64,000 nucleotides of DNA. Origin: Atkinsonella hypoxylon (lineage: Eukaryota > Ascomycota > Sordariomycetes > Hypocreales > Clavicipitaceae). Numbering within the stretch: position 1 is the stretch's first letter; each line of letters starts with the position of its first letter. The translations under genes were made by a program, and so were the position numbers. Below are positions 10,010 to 21,373 of the stretch, piece by piece. The stretch spans positions 205,907 to 269,906 of the forward strand of contig JFHB01000023.1 in the NCBI GenBank assembly GCA_000729835.1, read 5' to 3'. The notes beneath the pieces were generated by a model, which had not been told where the DNA came from, did no database searches, and was given only the letters and a program-made list of their open reading frames with translations.

Positions 10010-11070
10010 GCACCAATGCGTGATTAAGCGAACTCACACCTTATTTTTCAGCAAGACATGACAGCTCTCCCCACTCCAACAAATGTCATAGCATATTCTT
10101 TAGACAACTTCTTTCAAAGTCACACATGTTTACATAACTAGCACCATCGCAATGGAAGCTCGTCAAGGCTACTCTTGTCCACCGTGACGCGTCATAACGC
10201 ATCGTGGCTTTTCACCCTGAACGCGCCCGCTTTGCCTGATATCGCGAGCCACGAATAGGGAAGGAGACATAGACACAAGTGAGGGGTCCAGAACGCCTTC
10301 GATGTCTTGCAGAGCCCTCCTTTTTTCCGTGCGACGCGCTGGCGAGTTCCAATTGGATGGGGCGCGGCGGAAGTGACGATAAGCAGGCGGCCAGGTAGGC
10401 TGTCGGAACACATGACAATGTCTCTGTGCTTCGTTGACTGGGACATCTGACATTTTTGATATTGCGTCTGGATGCGATTCAGTCGATTGGGGTTGGGCTG
10501 TGGTGGTGTGAGTTAGTTTTTTTTTTCGGAAGCCGAGAAGGGGAATGTAAGTATGCCATGCAGCTGGCCGGCTATTAGGTCGATTGGGTGATTGAGGTGG
10601 ACAGCACGAAGTGTCAGCAAGCATCTGGTTGCTTTCGCTTTAATGCCGAGCTGGCTCTGCCGAAACCTCGAGTGACCTTTGCTTGTCAGAGGAATTGCAG
10701 GATGTGTGAGGTATGTCTTTAAAACTATGACAATCTGTAGTATTTTTATTAGAGTGTGAAGTTCTAAAATACAGAAGTCCCTCTGACCAGCTTGCTTGAT
10801 AGGTTATAATCCTTGTCGGTACCGGGCGAGAGCTAGAAAATGGACACAGCAAGTTGCTCCATAATAGATGGTTCTCGCTTGATTTAGCCGCTTCGACGAT
10901 CGCCTCGACTCGGCTTTGAACCGAGAAAAGTTACCCATGCCTGTCGTCGTTCAAAACTCATAATCACGTTTGCAGATGGCAATCGTTCCTGGCCGATGTG
11001 CCCGAGTAAACGGATAAACAACAATTCACCTACACAAACTGTGCTTGCTTCCAAAGTCCCAGTTCGTGCG
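10010..11070. other. Intergenic region downstream of the metallo-beta-lactamase-fold gene
   Basis: I see no supportable gene. A minus-strand frame at 10169-10624 is open for 151 codons, but it has Pro/Arg/His-rich composition, overlaps open frames in other phases and shows no motif, so I do not call it. The rest is unremarkable. Confidence 0.4.
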
Positions 11071-12150
11071 TCACGCGTCCAACACAAGACACCCACCATT
11101 GGGAACCTCGATCACATTAGGCCGCTCCATGATAGTCTTCTCGTAATGCTCCTGATCTAATGCCCATTCCAGTGTACGCGGCGTGTCTGCCGTACGTGAT
11201 AATCGCATGAACATGCCCGTGTAGTTCAACAAGAGATGATTTGAAAGAACCCAATAACCCACTTTGCCTAGCTTTCGGTACAGTTGTAAGCCGCCTTTGG
11301 CCCCGAAGCTGGCCTGCTTGCCGCCAATGTGGCTCTCTTTCAGCCCATGCAGCATAGCCAACTTGCGCGTCGCAGGCTCTGCGTCCAGGAAGGCTCGGAG
11401 CGGTCCTTGATCAAGCAGTGTACCGTTGGGCGAGGTCATGATTGCTTCATGAACCTCTGCGCCAGCCTCGTCGGTGTGCGTCCACACAATGGCCATGGTG
11501 AAGTTTATATCGCGGTGGCCAGGAAGACGGAGAACTGTCAACCATGAGGGCAAGAGAGATCCAGGATGCAACCCTGGCGTGCGCCATGACGTCGCGTCCG
11601 GCTTCAAGTCATGGATGACGGCGATGTTACGAAAGTGATTCCAGGGCTTTACAATGTTGGCTGCTTGGCGAGTTGCAATGACAGGCACACGTCCACTAAA
11701 GTCCCGCAAAGTAGCCTCGTGGACGTGGTCGTAATAGTGAAAGCCCAGTAGGATGGCATCGATGTAGCTAGACGGATTGAAGACCTCGTTGGACATGCGT
11801 CTATTGAGGACATATTCCGAGGCCAAATCCTCGATTTGACGCGCGGCTCCCTCCACGGCAGCTGCTGACGGCAATGCCGGCGCTGATGGCAAGTCGATGT
11901 GGATGAACCACGAGCCCAAGAGTTCCGTCGGCCCAACAAGCCACGGATCTAAAACGATGTGATAGTAAGCTCTCCCCGACTGCTTCTGGTCCGCCCATGG
12001 CCGTGGAAAGGACAACAGCCACGAATTATGTCCATTAAGGGACACCATGAGCGGCCGAAGGCGGTCAGGGGAGGACCCGAAATAATCTTCAAGACATCTG
12101 ATGTAAGCGTCTTCCATTGAAGTTGGAAATGAATTCGGAAGAGTGACCAT
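11071..12150 (-). CDS. Metallo-beta-lactamase-fold protein (fungal subfamily)
   Basis: A 359-aa single-exon protein. The order of blocks matches the fungal metallo-beta-lactamase-like family. An early strand has the dipeptide GHNSWLL, followed by DPWLVGP. The region AILLGFHYYDHVHEATL replaces the canonical HxHxDH metal motif, and a later DLKPDATSW and RLPGHRDIN region follows. The metal motif appears altered: histidines and an aspartate are present (H-Y-Y-D-H-V-H) but in different spacing, so catalysis is uncertain. No signal peptide or membrane segment is seen. It sits alone between repeat DNA and a long spacer. The fold assignment is moderately confident; no substrate can be given. Confidence 0.7.
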   Translation of the reverse strand: MVTLPNSFPTSMEDAYIRCLEDYFGSSPDRLRPLMVSLNGHNSWLLSFPRPWADQKQSGRAYYHIVLDPWLVGPTELLGSWFIHIDLPSAPALPSAAAVEGAARQIEDLASEYVLNRRMSNEVFNPSSYIDAILLGFHYYDHVHEATLRDFSGRVPVIATRQAANIVKPWNHFRNIAVIHDLKPDATSWRTPGLHPGSLLPSWLTVLRLPGHRDINFTMAIVWTHTDEAGAEVHEAIMTSPNGTLLDQGPLRAFLDAEPATRKLAMLHGLKESHIGGKQASFGAKGGLQLYRKLGKVGYWVLSNHLLLNYTGMFMRLSRTADTPRTLEWALDQEHYEKTIMERPNVIEVPNGGCLVLDA

Positions 12151-12498
12151 GCGGTTCTGAGGCGTGACGAGAAAAGAATGTGCGCAAGTTTTAATGACGG
12201 GGGAGGGGGAGGGGGGCAGGGACTGGGCTAGAAGTTCAACTGAGGAAGGCGCAGACCACTTGGATCACTTGGGGGCGGAGTAGATGGTTATATCCACGGA
12301 CAGCGGCAGGAGCAGGGCAGGCAGGAGCGGGTTGCAGAGAGCAGCAGAGCAAACCAGTCTGCTCCGTAACCAGGTATTCTCACAAGTCTGGATTGTGGCC
12401 TTGAATCCTAGTCAATCTTGTCAACCTTGTCTGCATGGCTTCTGCCTCCCTCCATGCGTGTCTATTAGTGTCCATGTCCTTGGCCTGAAAACGGCCAC

Positions 12499-12535
12499 TC
12501 GGCGCACTCGGCGCACTCGGCGTACTCGGCGCTCA
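12499..12535. repeat. 9-bp tandem repeat (CGGCGCACT)n
   Basis: Four consecutive 9-bp units of the type CGGCGCACT, with one C-to-T change in the third. They generate a spurious Arg-Arg-Thr reading frame. It is a simple minisatellite upstream of the metallo-beta-lactamase-fold gene. Confidence 0.7.
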
Positions 12536-12802
12536 GCACTGACATTTCGGCCAGTACATCCGGATGAGCAGCTGGTCCCATGCGTTCGTCAGCACAGATT
12601 AGCTAGCCCGCTTTCGCCACCACTGTGGCATTGGTTGCCTGCCTGCCTGGCCGCAGAAGTCCTCGGGATTTTATGTACTTGAGGTGCAGTGTCATTTAAA
12701 AAACCCGAGGCGGAGAAGTTACACTGCTAAAGTCGCGTCTTGCTTCAACCGTCGAGGACATTCAAAGTGCATGCGGCACATGTGGTACCATCTCGGTACA
12801 TA

Positions 12803-12840
12803 CAGCACACACTGAGCACACTGAGCACACTGAGCACACC
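12803..12840. repeat. 10-bp tandem repeat (CACTGAGCAC)n
   Basis: About three and a half units of CACTGAGCAC in tandem, flanked by similar CAGCACA sequence. It is a simple repeat with no sign of function. Confidence 0.7.
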
Positions 12841-15573
12841 AAGTACCTCTGTGTATAGCTAGGTCTAGACGGCATCTTGTGATGACTTTAGTTAACTATC
12901 GAGTTGCCCTAATCGGCGCTGTAAAGAAACGCTGTGTTTTCCCGCTTTCTTCCGGACCCACAATTGTGATGCAGCTACATCCTATATCCTAGTTACCCCT
13001 CCACACGTAATTTGTATAGGGAGGTTTAGCAACCGCAATAGCTCCGTGTTTAATTTATGTCTCTTAGAAGCTTATAAGGGCCCAGAACAATTAGTTAGCC
13101 TGTTACATATATATATAATTAAAGAACACAGTAGAAATTTCATTCTTAAGTGAATTAGCTATAGCCTAGGCGCAGGCTGTAGTGGAACTAATAAAAATTA
13201 TAATACAACAGACTTTCTTGTGGTGAGGGGTATAGCTCCTATGACTTTGTGTGTGTTTTGCACTCTCGAGTGTGGGAATTAATCTATCTAGCTAAATCGG
13301 GTTGGACACAGCGTTCGAGGATTTTCCGGTACAGCGCCGATCAGTGATGCTCTGATTCTCGTTAAGCCACAATCGACATGACAGGCGCAAGGCGCCGACT
13401 TTGGAACAGGTTGGCATGCACCTTTGATTCTAAGCCCATCTCCTCATAGGATTATACACCAATCAGGAAGGTCTCTGAAGGTACTTCTTATGTAATACTA
13501 GTTTACACAAGGAAAGAAGTACCAGCAAGATCCGGGCTACAACGAGGTACATCGCAAGTCTCGCATCTGTACGGCTTTGCTTAGGCTACTAGAGGTCACT
13601 CGAGGTCTTGCGCCCTAGCCAGGTGGTGTGAGACTAAGAGACCGATCTCAAGCCAGCGCTAAACGGAGGAGATGTCGTTCAAAGGGGTGAAGAATTACAT
13701 GAGTCAACAAGGAAGAAGCTCTCGGAAACGACGTATGAACAAACGCATTGAATCAAACGCCCCAGTAACTCAACGACGTAATTACTTGACATATAGCGTT
13801 AGAGATCCTAGATCTTTCTTGCTACGAAATGTATTTATGTCGAATTTGAACATTTATCGCCATAGATGTAGCCCTTTATCTGCGGAGGTCAAGTCAAGGC
13901 CGAGTTAGTCACAGGCTCGTGAAATTCATCACCCGCGTGACGTGGTAACGTTCCCGTTTTGCCTTTTTCCTACAGCTTGGCGCGCCGATCACGCTAGGTG
14001 CTCATCAGGGTCCGAGAATAAAGATTGCTACTCCCCACCCTTCGCCTTGCCCTCTCTGATAATGCAACCCGGCGGCACGAAACGGCGGAAACGACTGATC
14101 ACGCTACATCATGCTGTCGTAGACTAACTAATGAACGGGGTTTTCAAGTCAATTCCCGCTGTCTGCAATACTTGACGGGATATTGCCAACCCAGCCATGC
14201 CGGCGAATTGGTGCCAATCACACAGTCAAGTGAAGCCACGATACCAGCGTGCAGCGAATAGAATCACACCTTGTACGACCTTGGTGCGTCAGGCGGCGGG
14301 GTAATTAGGATAGGACACGGGGAAGATGGGCGATAGTCTGGTACTTCGGGCTTGTATGCTGCTCTTCTTAGACCAGTGCTGTTGCGCAGAGGCATCATCA
14401 TGTAGCTAGCTGTCAGTGTAGTTGCTTTTTTTTTTTCTATTGCACCTCTCCCTCCCGGATGGGGTAATATGGACCAGAGACGACTGAGACAGTGATGCAA
14501 AGTTGATTGGGCAGAGCTTTGCTTCTTGACGTCCTGGCTGGCTCTACAGGTTGCCGCAATGTGATAATCTGATAATCTACCTTTGGGAACCCGGGTCAAG
14601 AGAAAAGTGGCCGATTGTTACTCACACTAGGTGCTGGACTGACCAACCTTTTGTTAACCTGGAGGCATGGCTATTTACCGATGCATCATATTGAAGGCCC
14701 GTGATGACAAAGGTATGCCATCAATTTTCAAAGTCTGCACTAAACCTCACATTTAGTTGATCATGACTTGGCACACCCGGAACGCGGCGATCACCAGGCG
14801 CCATTCATTCAGTACATATGTACTACTTTAACACGCAAATGTGTTAAACATAACTTTTTGCACCCAACTCTACAACTGCCAGCAAGTAGCATCCAGACTA
14901 TCACCTCGCCACCTTGGCTCTGGCTTGCCTCAATAAGGGGGAAGATACTTGTCCAGGCATATGAGTGATGCTGTGTGAGTCAAAGTTCGAACCGGTCGTT
15001 TAGCCTTCCATGCCTGAAGCTGGCTGTGCCCAAGTCCGAGGTCAGCTTGATGGAATTACCTCTCTGCCCCTTGACAGACCCTGCCTCGGCGCATGGCTAC
15101 GTCATCTCAGTATACCTTGGACACCGCTTTGTTGTCTAAAATTTGTCTCTTCGGATCCAAAACGAGTCCAATCGCCAAACCAGATATGCAAATGTACTGG
15201 TTGCTGGTTGCGTTTGTCCTCGACAACTTGCGTCCCAAGTTGATAGTCTGAAGTTGTCGATGAATCAGTCTAGCATGGGTATTAAGATATAAACTCTCAG
15301 TCATAATCAAGAGCCTTGAGGCAGGAGATTCACCTGCTCGCCCGGAAAGACAGCCCAGGGGGCCGATGGCTCGCGCAGAGGCGAGGGAATTGGAACACCG
15401 CCTTATCTGCTTCTAGCAATGTTAAGGGTTACGTGAAAGACTTATTCTGTACTTTGAAAGCTTCGAACTTAGCTTGTTTAGCAGCGGCAGAAAAGTTGCC
15501 GAGCTCTAGCGGATGGGCCAGCCGCGTAGCTAAGAAGGTGAGGTTATAATGTTAGCAGAAAAGAATGATGACG

Positions 15574-15640
15574 CCAAAAATGCGACGTGGCCACGCCACG
15601 CTGAATGTTCGGTTGAACCCCCTTATATACCGTGCGACAG
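15574..15640 (+). repeat. Interspersed repeat, copy 1 (partner at 54023-54089)
   Basis: This stretch shares blocks GCGACGTGG, GCCAC, AATGTTCGGTT, ACCC, TATACCG and GCGACA, in order and spacing, with 54023-54089. The two copies lie 38 kb apart in the same orientation. A further GACGTGGCA...GCCACGT pair follows at about 15669-15703, so the unit may form hairpins. It could be the end of a dispersed element. Confidence 0.5.
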
Positions 15641-16258
15641 ATGCCAACTGGTTCCCTTTATGGGGCTTGACGTGGCAGAAATAATTCTTGGGCCACGTTT
15701 TTTGCAAGGTCGTCTCCTAGTTTTGCTTGTAGTGGCAGGCGATACGATTTCTGACGCAAGAAGCCTGGCGAGGTAGTACCGCGCGTAAGCACGCGTCAAA
15801 CAACCGAATCAAAAGATTGAAATGGTACGAAATAGGACTCACAGTGCGTTCGATCACATGGTCCTGCCTAGGATGTGCAGCGCCTCCCCGGATGCGATGA
15901 GAATATTCTCTGTACCTCGACTACGGAGATACGGAGTACCGAGGCAGAGTAATAAAGTAATAAGCACCAGTTGACGAGTATTTTTGCCACAGTCAACCGA
16001 ACGCTCCCACACTTCGCCCGAGTGTTGACAAGATCCAGGATGACTAAACTTGGGAGTCTCCGTAATCACGTGGCTGTTGATCCGATGTAACCGCAGGCCC
16101 GAAACTGTACGGCATATAGGTTAGTTACTCCGTATCCTGATTAGAAATGTTGACTCTTGGTCAAGATCCTTATTAGGCGGTCCTATCTGCAGGCATGCAT
16201 CCGCAAGCCTAGGTTGCCTTCCTCTTTGCGGCGGATTGTCTATACGTAGCGATTCATC

Positions 16259-17900
16259 ATGCCAGGAGGGCCCGCTGGACGGGGCTGCGAAGGTTGTCGG
16301 AAGCGTAAAAAGAAGGTTCGTATACGCCATGAGGGAGGGCCCGGGACTGGCATCTTGGCTTCCAGAACTAAATCTCCATCCTGAGCACCATCGAGGGTTA
16401 ACTGACACACTGTGCCAGTGTGACCTAGCACAGCCGTCGTGCTCTAGATGTCTACGCTATGGGATACGTTGCATTGGATCTGGAGAAAAGGTGTATAAAT
16501 TCAAGAATGCAACCATCACCGATAGCGTCCTAGTCACTCGGACTGCTCGTCCAAGAAACCAGGTCGTTCAAAGTCTGGTGAGAGCGCCAGAACGACCCCT
16601 TGGAAACGATTTTACAGCGACTGCTGGAGCATTTATATCGACTTTGAAGATATCAGACCGGCAGTTCGGTATTCAAGGCTTCGGTCCATTCCTCGTCGAC
16701 GTACCTCGTCGACTGGGAAGAAGCCTAATTCTAAATGCATCAGCCAAGGCTTTTGCAAGTGCCGTTACTGCTGTCCATTCCAGGCAGACCGTGGTACAAG
16801 CACTCAAGGACTACGGCAGCGCCCTGACGTGTATGAGGAACGCTTTCATGGCCGATCCCAGCTCGAGCACCAAGGTAGAGACCCTCTGTGGTGTCTATCT
16901 GCTATTACTATCTCAAGTATGTTCTTGAGCTTCCGTGGTTGACGTAGGCCAGGACTTACATTTTCGATCAGAACTTTCTCTGCGGCCAGAATCTCGACTG
17001 CTTGATCCATATGCAAGGTCTTTTACATATTTTGGACAACCAGTCGATGCAGGATAAGAATGATCCCTTCACCTCGCAAATGATTGAGCTCGTCTCCATT
17101 ATTCTGGTAAGGACAGTGTCACCTGTGGTGGAACTGCAGCAAACGCTGATAGCCGCTAGATAACGGAAGCTGTTATTGATCCTCGACTGAAAATCAAGTC
17201 ATGGCGCAATGAAATCAAGAAGACGAGTTATTACGGACCGCTCAACGACTATTCCGTGGTTGATATTAACTCATCTAATTTAACTGTGGCAAATTTAATA
17301 GACCTACCCGCCTTTTTGGCGGAACCGGAGAATCACCTCGTGCACTTCCGATCCTCCTATGACTTGATGAAGCTGGAGGCCAAGAAACTGGTCCCGGCTA
17401 TTGTTCAGCTGAATGCAGCTTGCGAAGCTAGCAACGACTTTCAATACTACAAAGCCTATGTTATTTGCGAATCCTCAGTCTGCGTACTGTATTCTCTCAT
17501 GGCTGTTTTACGGCGTACGCTGCAGATCTTCCACCCTCTAGACTCAACCTTGCAAGATGACGCCGATGAAGCGGCCAACCAGATCCTGGCGGCGGCGAAG
17601 AGAGCCTGGACCTTCCGCCCGCTCGGAACGACGTACATGCCAAAAACTCTTTGTCTCGCCTGGGCAACCACTGATAACCATCAGATGAAGGGAAGGTTGG
17701 AAGAAATGATCGAAAGTTATCGAGAAGACTTCAGAGGCGACTCATGGACGAAGCTGGCAATGTTCTTTGAGCAGCGATTTGAGACTATGCAGAAGAGAGT
17801 GCAGTCTAAAGTGCCTTATCGCTTACGCCAGGACACGACAAGTCCGGGTTCGACTAATGCCGAAAGCGAGAGCGTGGTGGAAGTTAACCAACAATTATGA
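16259..17900 (+). CDS. Zn2Cys6 fungal transcription factor
   Basis: A DNA-binding regulator of the fungal binuclear zinc-cluster class. Exons are 16259-16315, 16419-16916, 16972-17106 and 17160-17900, joining in frame to 476 aa. The zinc cluster is split by intron 1, a common arrangement. The six cysteines fall at about residues 10, 13, 20, 27, 30 and 37 (C-x2-C-x6-C-x6-C-x2-C-x6-C), with the basic GCRKRKKK loop between. The rest is a helical effector region of the kind seen in the many short Zn2Cys6 proteins with a fungal-specific domain; it ends in a polar tail. Donor sites GTTCGT, GTATGT and GTAAGG are acceptable. It stands alone, so no target can be assigned. Confidence 0.88.
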
Positions 17901-18249
17901 GCTTGCTTCTGGCATGACCTGCTTGCTGCTTGTATCTACCTTGTGCCAACGTCTGACATTTATAGTCACCAAACCGTACGGATGTCTTACTGCTCATGGT
18001 CCTAGATCGGCAAAGCAATTTCATTATTATATCGACTAAAGCTAACTGTTCCCAAGTCTTGTAGGTGCACGCAATGCATGCACCTAGGAGGAATTAGAGG
18101 CAAAGGCCCGCCAATTACGTAGGTCGTCTCCTTGTGCTTAGAGGTAGGTCGTGAATAGGCGTAAGCTCTTACCACTGCCTCTCTACTTTTAGCTAAGCGC
18201 CTAAACAGCTTAACTCTGTTCAAAATCTTCTAGACGCGGTTGACTTACC
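17901..18249. other. Spacer between the Zn2Cys6 gene and the GH29 pseudogene
   Basis: No gene is seen. It includes a GCATGCATGC-like palindrome near 18070 (TGCACGCAATGCATGCACC). Convergent 3' ends probably lie here. Confidence 0.4.
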
Positions 18250-19390
18250 TTACGCCGTGGGTACATATCTGGCAATGTGGTCTCCAACGTAGGCAGAGGA
18301 TTCACAGTCTGCGGCGGTGGTGTCCATGTGATCCTTATTGCCGGGATTGTAGCAGCGGTAAAGAGGGATACTCTGCGGAACCTGTTGGCTGTGGATATAG
18401 CCGCGGATGCCGTCCAAGAAGTACTCAGAGGACTCGCAATTGCGGTCCTTAGTGCTCATGTGGTCGTCAAGTCCAGAATGGCTGGACACGGTCAATCTGA
18501 TGGCGGTGTGATTGGCATCCCAGGATCCCGGGAATGGTCAGCCTTACCCCGTTGATGTCCTGGCCAAGTGCTACCGGTGTACCGTCCTTGACGAAAAGAG
18601 GCTGCTCCGAAGACCTTGCCGTCCTGAGGAGGCGGAAGGGTGAGCGTCTGCCGGGCAACGGGTATCAGGACGTGAATATACTCTCTCTGGCCATCGGCCG
18701 ACGTGGTCGCCACACCCCAGGACAAGTCGGTGATACGTGACACGGCGGCGGCCTGGTGTCAAAGTCCGACTCCTTGATCTGATTCATCCGGGCGCCAATT
18801 TGCTTCAATTTGTCCGTGACTCCTGGCTCCCATCCACCGCCGGTATATGGTCCCGCTCCCCATGCGATGCCGCCGCCGTCGCTGTTGGTAGCAGCCTCGA
18901 GGATCGCGTACCGGAACATGCTCATCGCAGAATAGCGAAGGGTGCTGCCGGCGCTGGAAGCCCACAGTTTCGCGTGAAGATTGCCCCCACGGGCTGGGAA
19001 TTCCCAGGCCACAGTCTCTCGTCGGGCTGTGAGAACTCCTCCCCAGCCCGCGTACTCTTTCATGCCCTTGTCCATGCCATAGGGAGAACCGTGGTTGTTC
19101 TGGATGAGGACGTCCTGCGGGCTGATGGCTTTGATTGTGTTCTGCAGCCGGGCGTAGTCTACAACTCTATCGCTGTCGGCGTCGGGGCTTGCTTCGTTCA
19201 TGAACAGGTCATCGATCTTGCTGTCGTACCGCTGCATCAGCTCCGCGTAGATGTCGTTGGTGAATGCATTCCATTTAGAGCAATCGAAGTCGACGCCGGG
19301 GTTCCTTCCACCCTTGGCCATCCGGAGGTGGTTGTGCGCCCCATCCCTTACCCAACTGAACCTTTTTACTTCGTAACATTTCCTTTCCAA
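18250..19390 (-). pseudogene. GH29 (alpha-L-fucosidase-like) gene remnant with frameshifts
   Basis: The minus strand encodes most of the C-terminal half of a glycoside-hydrolase-29-like protein. A TIM-barrel segment has DDLFMNEAS and AISPQDVLIQNN. It is followed by DGGGIAWGAGPYTGGGW...LKQIGARMNQIKES, matching the GH29 signature of a GG..NvgP..dG block then L..iG.W. The frame breaks at about 18725 (in a GGCCGCCGCCG run), again near 18590 (at CTCTTTT) and again near 18525. After each break the protein continues in another phase (TDLSWGVATT, then VKDGTPVALGQDINGVRL, then TAIRLTVSSHSGLDDH). The N-terminal barrel half is missing; the fragment ends beside the start of the next gene. Neighbouring genes are intact, which argues against general sequencing error. 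Confidence 0.72.
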
Positions 19391-19408
19391 ATTGCTATAT
19401 TCCCCAAA

Positions 19409-19690
19409 ATGCCTTCAGCTGGTCTTGCACTATTTGCACTCCTCGGCTTGTCAACGCTCGGTAGCTGTGTTGCTGTCGGAAGTCCTGCGAAACTCAACAA
19501 GGAACTGGTCCAATGTGGTCAAGAGTGTAGTAGTTATCAGGACTGTCCTCTTTGCGGGTTTTCCCAACGCTGTTGCAGGGGTGGAATGGGTGTCTCGTTT
19601 TACGAATGTGGCACTACTGGAAAGAATAACTCATTGATCAGTGAATCCTTGGAAGAGTCAAGAGGCACAGCGGCATGTTATGCTGGGTAG
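19409..19690 (+). CDS. Small secreted cysteine-rich protein (effector-like)
   Basis: A 93-aa protein. Residues 1 to about 22 (MPSAGLALFALLGLSTLGSC then VA) form a classic signal peptide with a hydrophobic core. The mature part has eight cysteines spaced as C-x3-C-x5-C-x2-C-x5-CC-x10-C and one near the C-terminus, suggesting four disulfides. No family name is recognisable. I chose the ATG at 19409 because the frame upstream is the antisense of the GH29 remnant, and this Met gives a perfect signal peptide. It has no intron. Small secreted Cys-rich proteins of fungi act outside the cell in host or microbe interaction; that role is inference here. Confidence 0.68.
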   Translation: MPSAGLALFALLGLSTLGSCVAVGSPAKLNKELVQCGQECSSYQDCPLCGFSQRCCRGGMGVSFYECGTTGKNNSLISESLEESRGTAACYAG

Positions 19691-21373
19691 TTGAGCTGGA
19701 ATGATGCGTCAGGGTTAGGGTTCGTAACATGCAGATGCGGCTATTGTTGAAAGGGTAGTGCTTTGACTTTGGGTATATGGTATGGGGGCGGTGACTACTA
19801 TTAGGATAGCACGGTATAATTCCAACAAGATACATCTATTTATCGTACCAATAGAACTATCCTAGCCGTTAAATCACACATATAGCTAGTCTCATGTAAC
19901 ACTAACAGGAGGGGGGAATAGATACCCCTAGTCACACAATGGCAGAGCGGTTCTATCTGCTCCTACACCTTGAATCACTATTTCTTTTCCCATATCATCT
20001 TAGGATAGCTGCTATGTCAAATCAGATGTTTTCAATTCCACTCGACTATTACACTGTAGAGCAAAATAATAGGAAGCCACAGTGCTTCGTAGAATTTGCT
20101 GCCTACCTTTGCCAATCCGTAAATACACTGGTAAGCTCTCGTAAATCTCAGTTGATACTGGTAAATTATGTATAATGGTATACTAATAGGAAGACCAAAG
20201 AGATTAGCCAAGTCGTTAGATCGTTGCCATGCCCAGCTACAACATTTTTAGGCTGTTTTGAAACCCGGCATAACTACAAAACTCTAGGTATATATATTAG
20301 AACACAAATTTGTCAATGTGCTTTTGATATAATGTCACTGGCTGACAGGCAAAAAGTACAGCTTCGGATAGAGATACTCCTATAGCTAATCTAAGTTAGT
20401 GAAAAGGAAACTAAGTGCGAGAATAAGGATGAAAGTAATACCTAAGAAGTAAGAAAGCTTAATGAATATAAAGCTACAAAGTAGCGGTCAGAGCCTCCCT
20501 GGGGCCTTAATCCTCAGTCTTTTGATCACCTCCTCTATGCAACTATCGTCAGGTTCAAGGGTCGGACCGTGCCGTTGTGTAACCCGCGTGACACCGGACG
20601 GCAGAACCTCGAGTCCAAGCAGTCTCATGGGGATGTCGCCATGTCCGCCTAGCAATTCCCTATAGCTAGTAACTGCCGATGTGCGCGTAATCCTTGCCGG
20701 CATTATATACTCAGCCATTATCGGATATTACGGTCGTGCAGGAAACCGCTCACCGGTTCAGTGACGTGATCTTTCGTCTGTCTTCTTCGAGCAAGATTGG
20801 GCTGGTCATCCATCTGCCCGACGACATGTCAGGTTGATGGCCACCAGCCTTGCATTTATCGTTATAGCCAACAACTCGGTATCATGCATCATGCATAGAA
20901 GCAACCCTAATTAATCACGATCCACCCTCCGGCGTCAACATAACACTCGAACGACACGCCCCCTTTTCTGCACTCTATCAGGACGGGACGATGCATAGTG
21001 ATACAAACTCAATAGTCCATCCAGGAGTATTCCCACTTGGTTTTGTCACAAATGAGCCCAGAGGTGTGAGAGCTAACTCGGCACGCTCGTAGCACCTCCA
21101 AACCTGCTTGTTCATTTGCAATGAAGAATTGAGGACGTGAGTTCAAGTAACACACTCCATGTTGAACGCATTTTTCCTAGGACCACACCTGAGCCTAGAA
21201 TGCTGACCATGCATTGCATTTAGTATAAATATGACTAGCAAGCAGGGGAGACGATGGTCGCCAGAAAACCTCAAACGCGACGATAAAATTATATTGTTCA
21301 TCGCATCATAGCCCTCAGAATTCCATCATAAGAAAACACGCATTCCACAACCAGACGATTCAGCTTGGATTAG
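19691..21373. other. AT-rich gene-poor stretch before the accessory locus
   Basis: No supportable gene. From 19840 to 20460 the sequence is AT-rich with scattered coding-like fragments, as expected of mutated repeats. A TATAAAT at 21224-21230, about 145 bases before the next ATG, is a possible TATA box for the downstream gene. Confidence 0.45.

Larger units (their letters stand above)
12151..16258. other. Long gene-poor stretch
   Basis: About 4.1 kb without a supportable gene. It contains two short tandem arrays (12499-12535 and 12803-12840), AT-rich decayed DNA around 12900-13250, and one member of an interspersed repeat pair (15574-15640). Short frames at 13672-13908, 15010-15243 and 15549-15776 have no motif. 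The last 200 bases are the promoter region of the Zn2Cys6 gene. Confidence 0.4.

Noticed and set aside
10169..10624. 151-codon minus-strand frame
   Set aside because: Pro/Arg/His-rich, competing frames overlap it, no motif.
12284..12682. 132-codon plus-strand frame with repeated Arg-Arg-Thr
   Set aside because: It is produced by the 9-bp tandem repeat at 12499-12535.
12499..12840. Possible CRISPR-like array
   Set aside because: The units are 9-10 bp with no spacers and the genome is eukaryotic.
18737..19408. Long plus-strand frame leading into the small secreted protein
   Set aside because: It is antisense to the GH29 remnant; only the part from ATG 19409 has a coding look.
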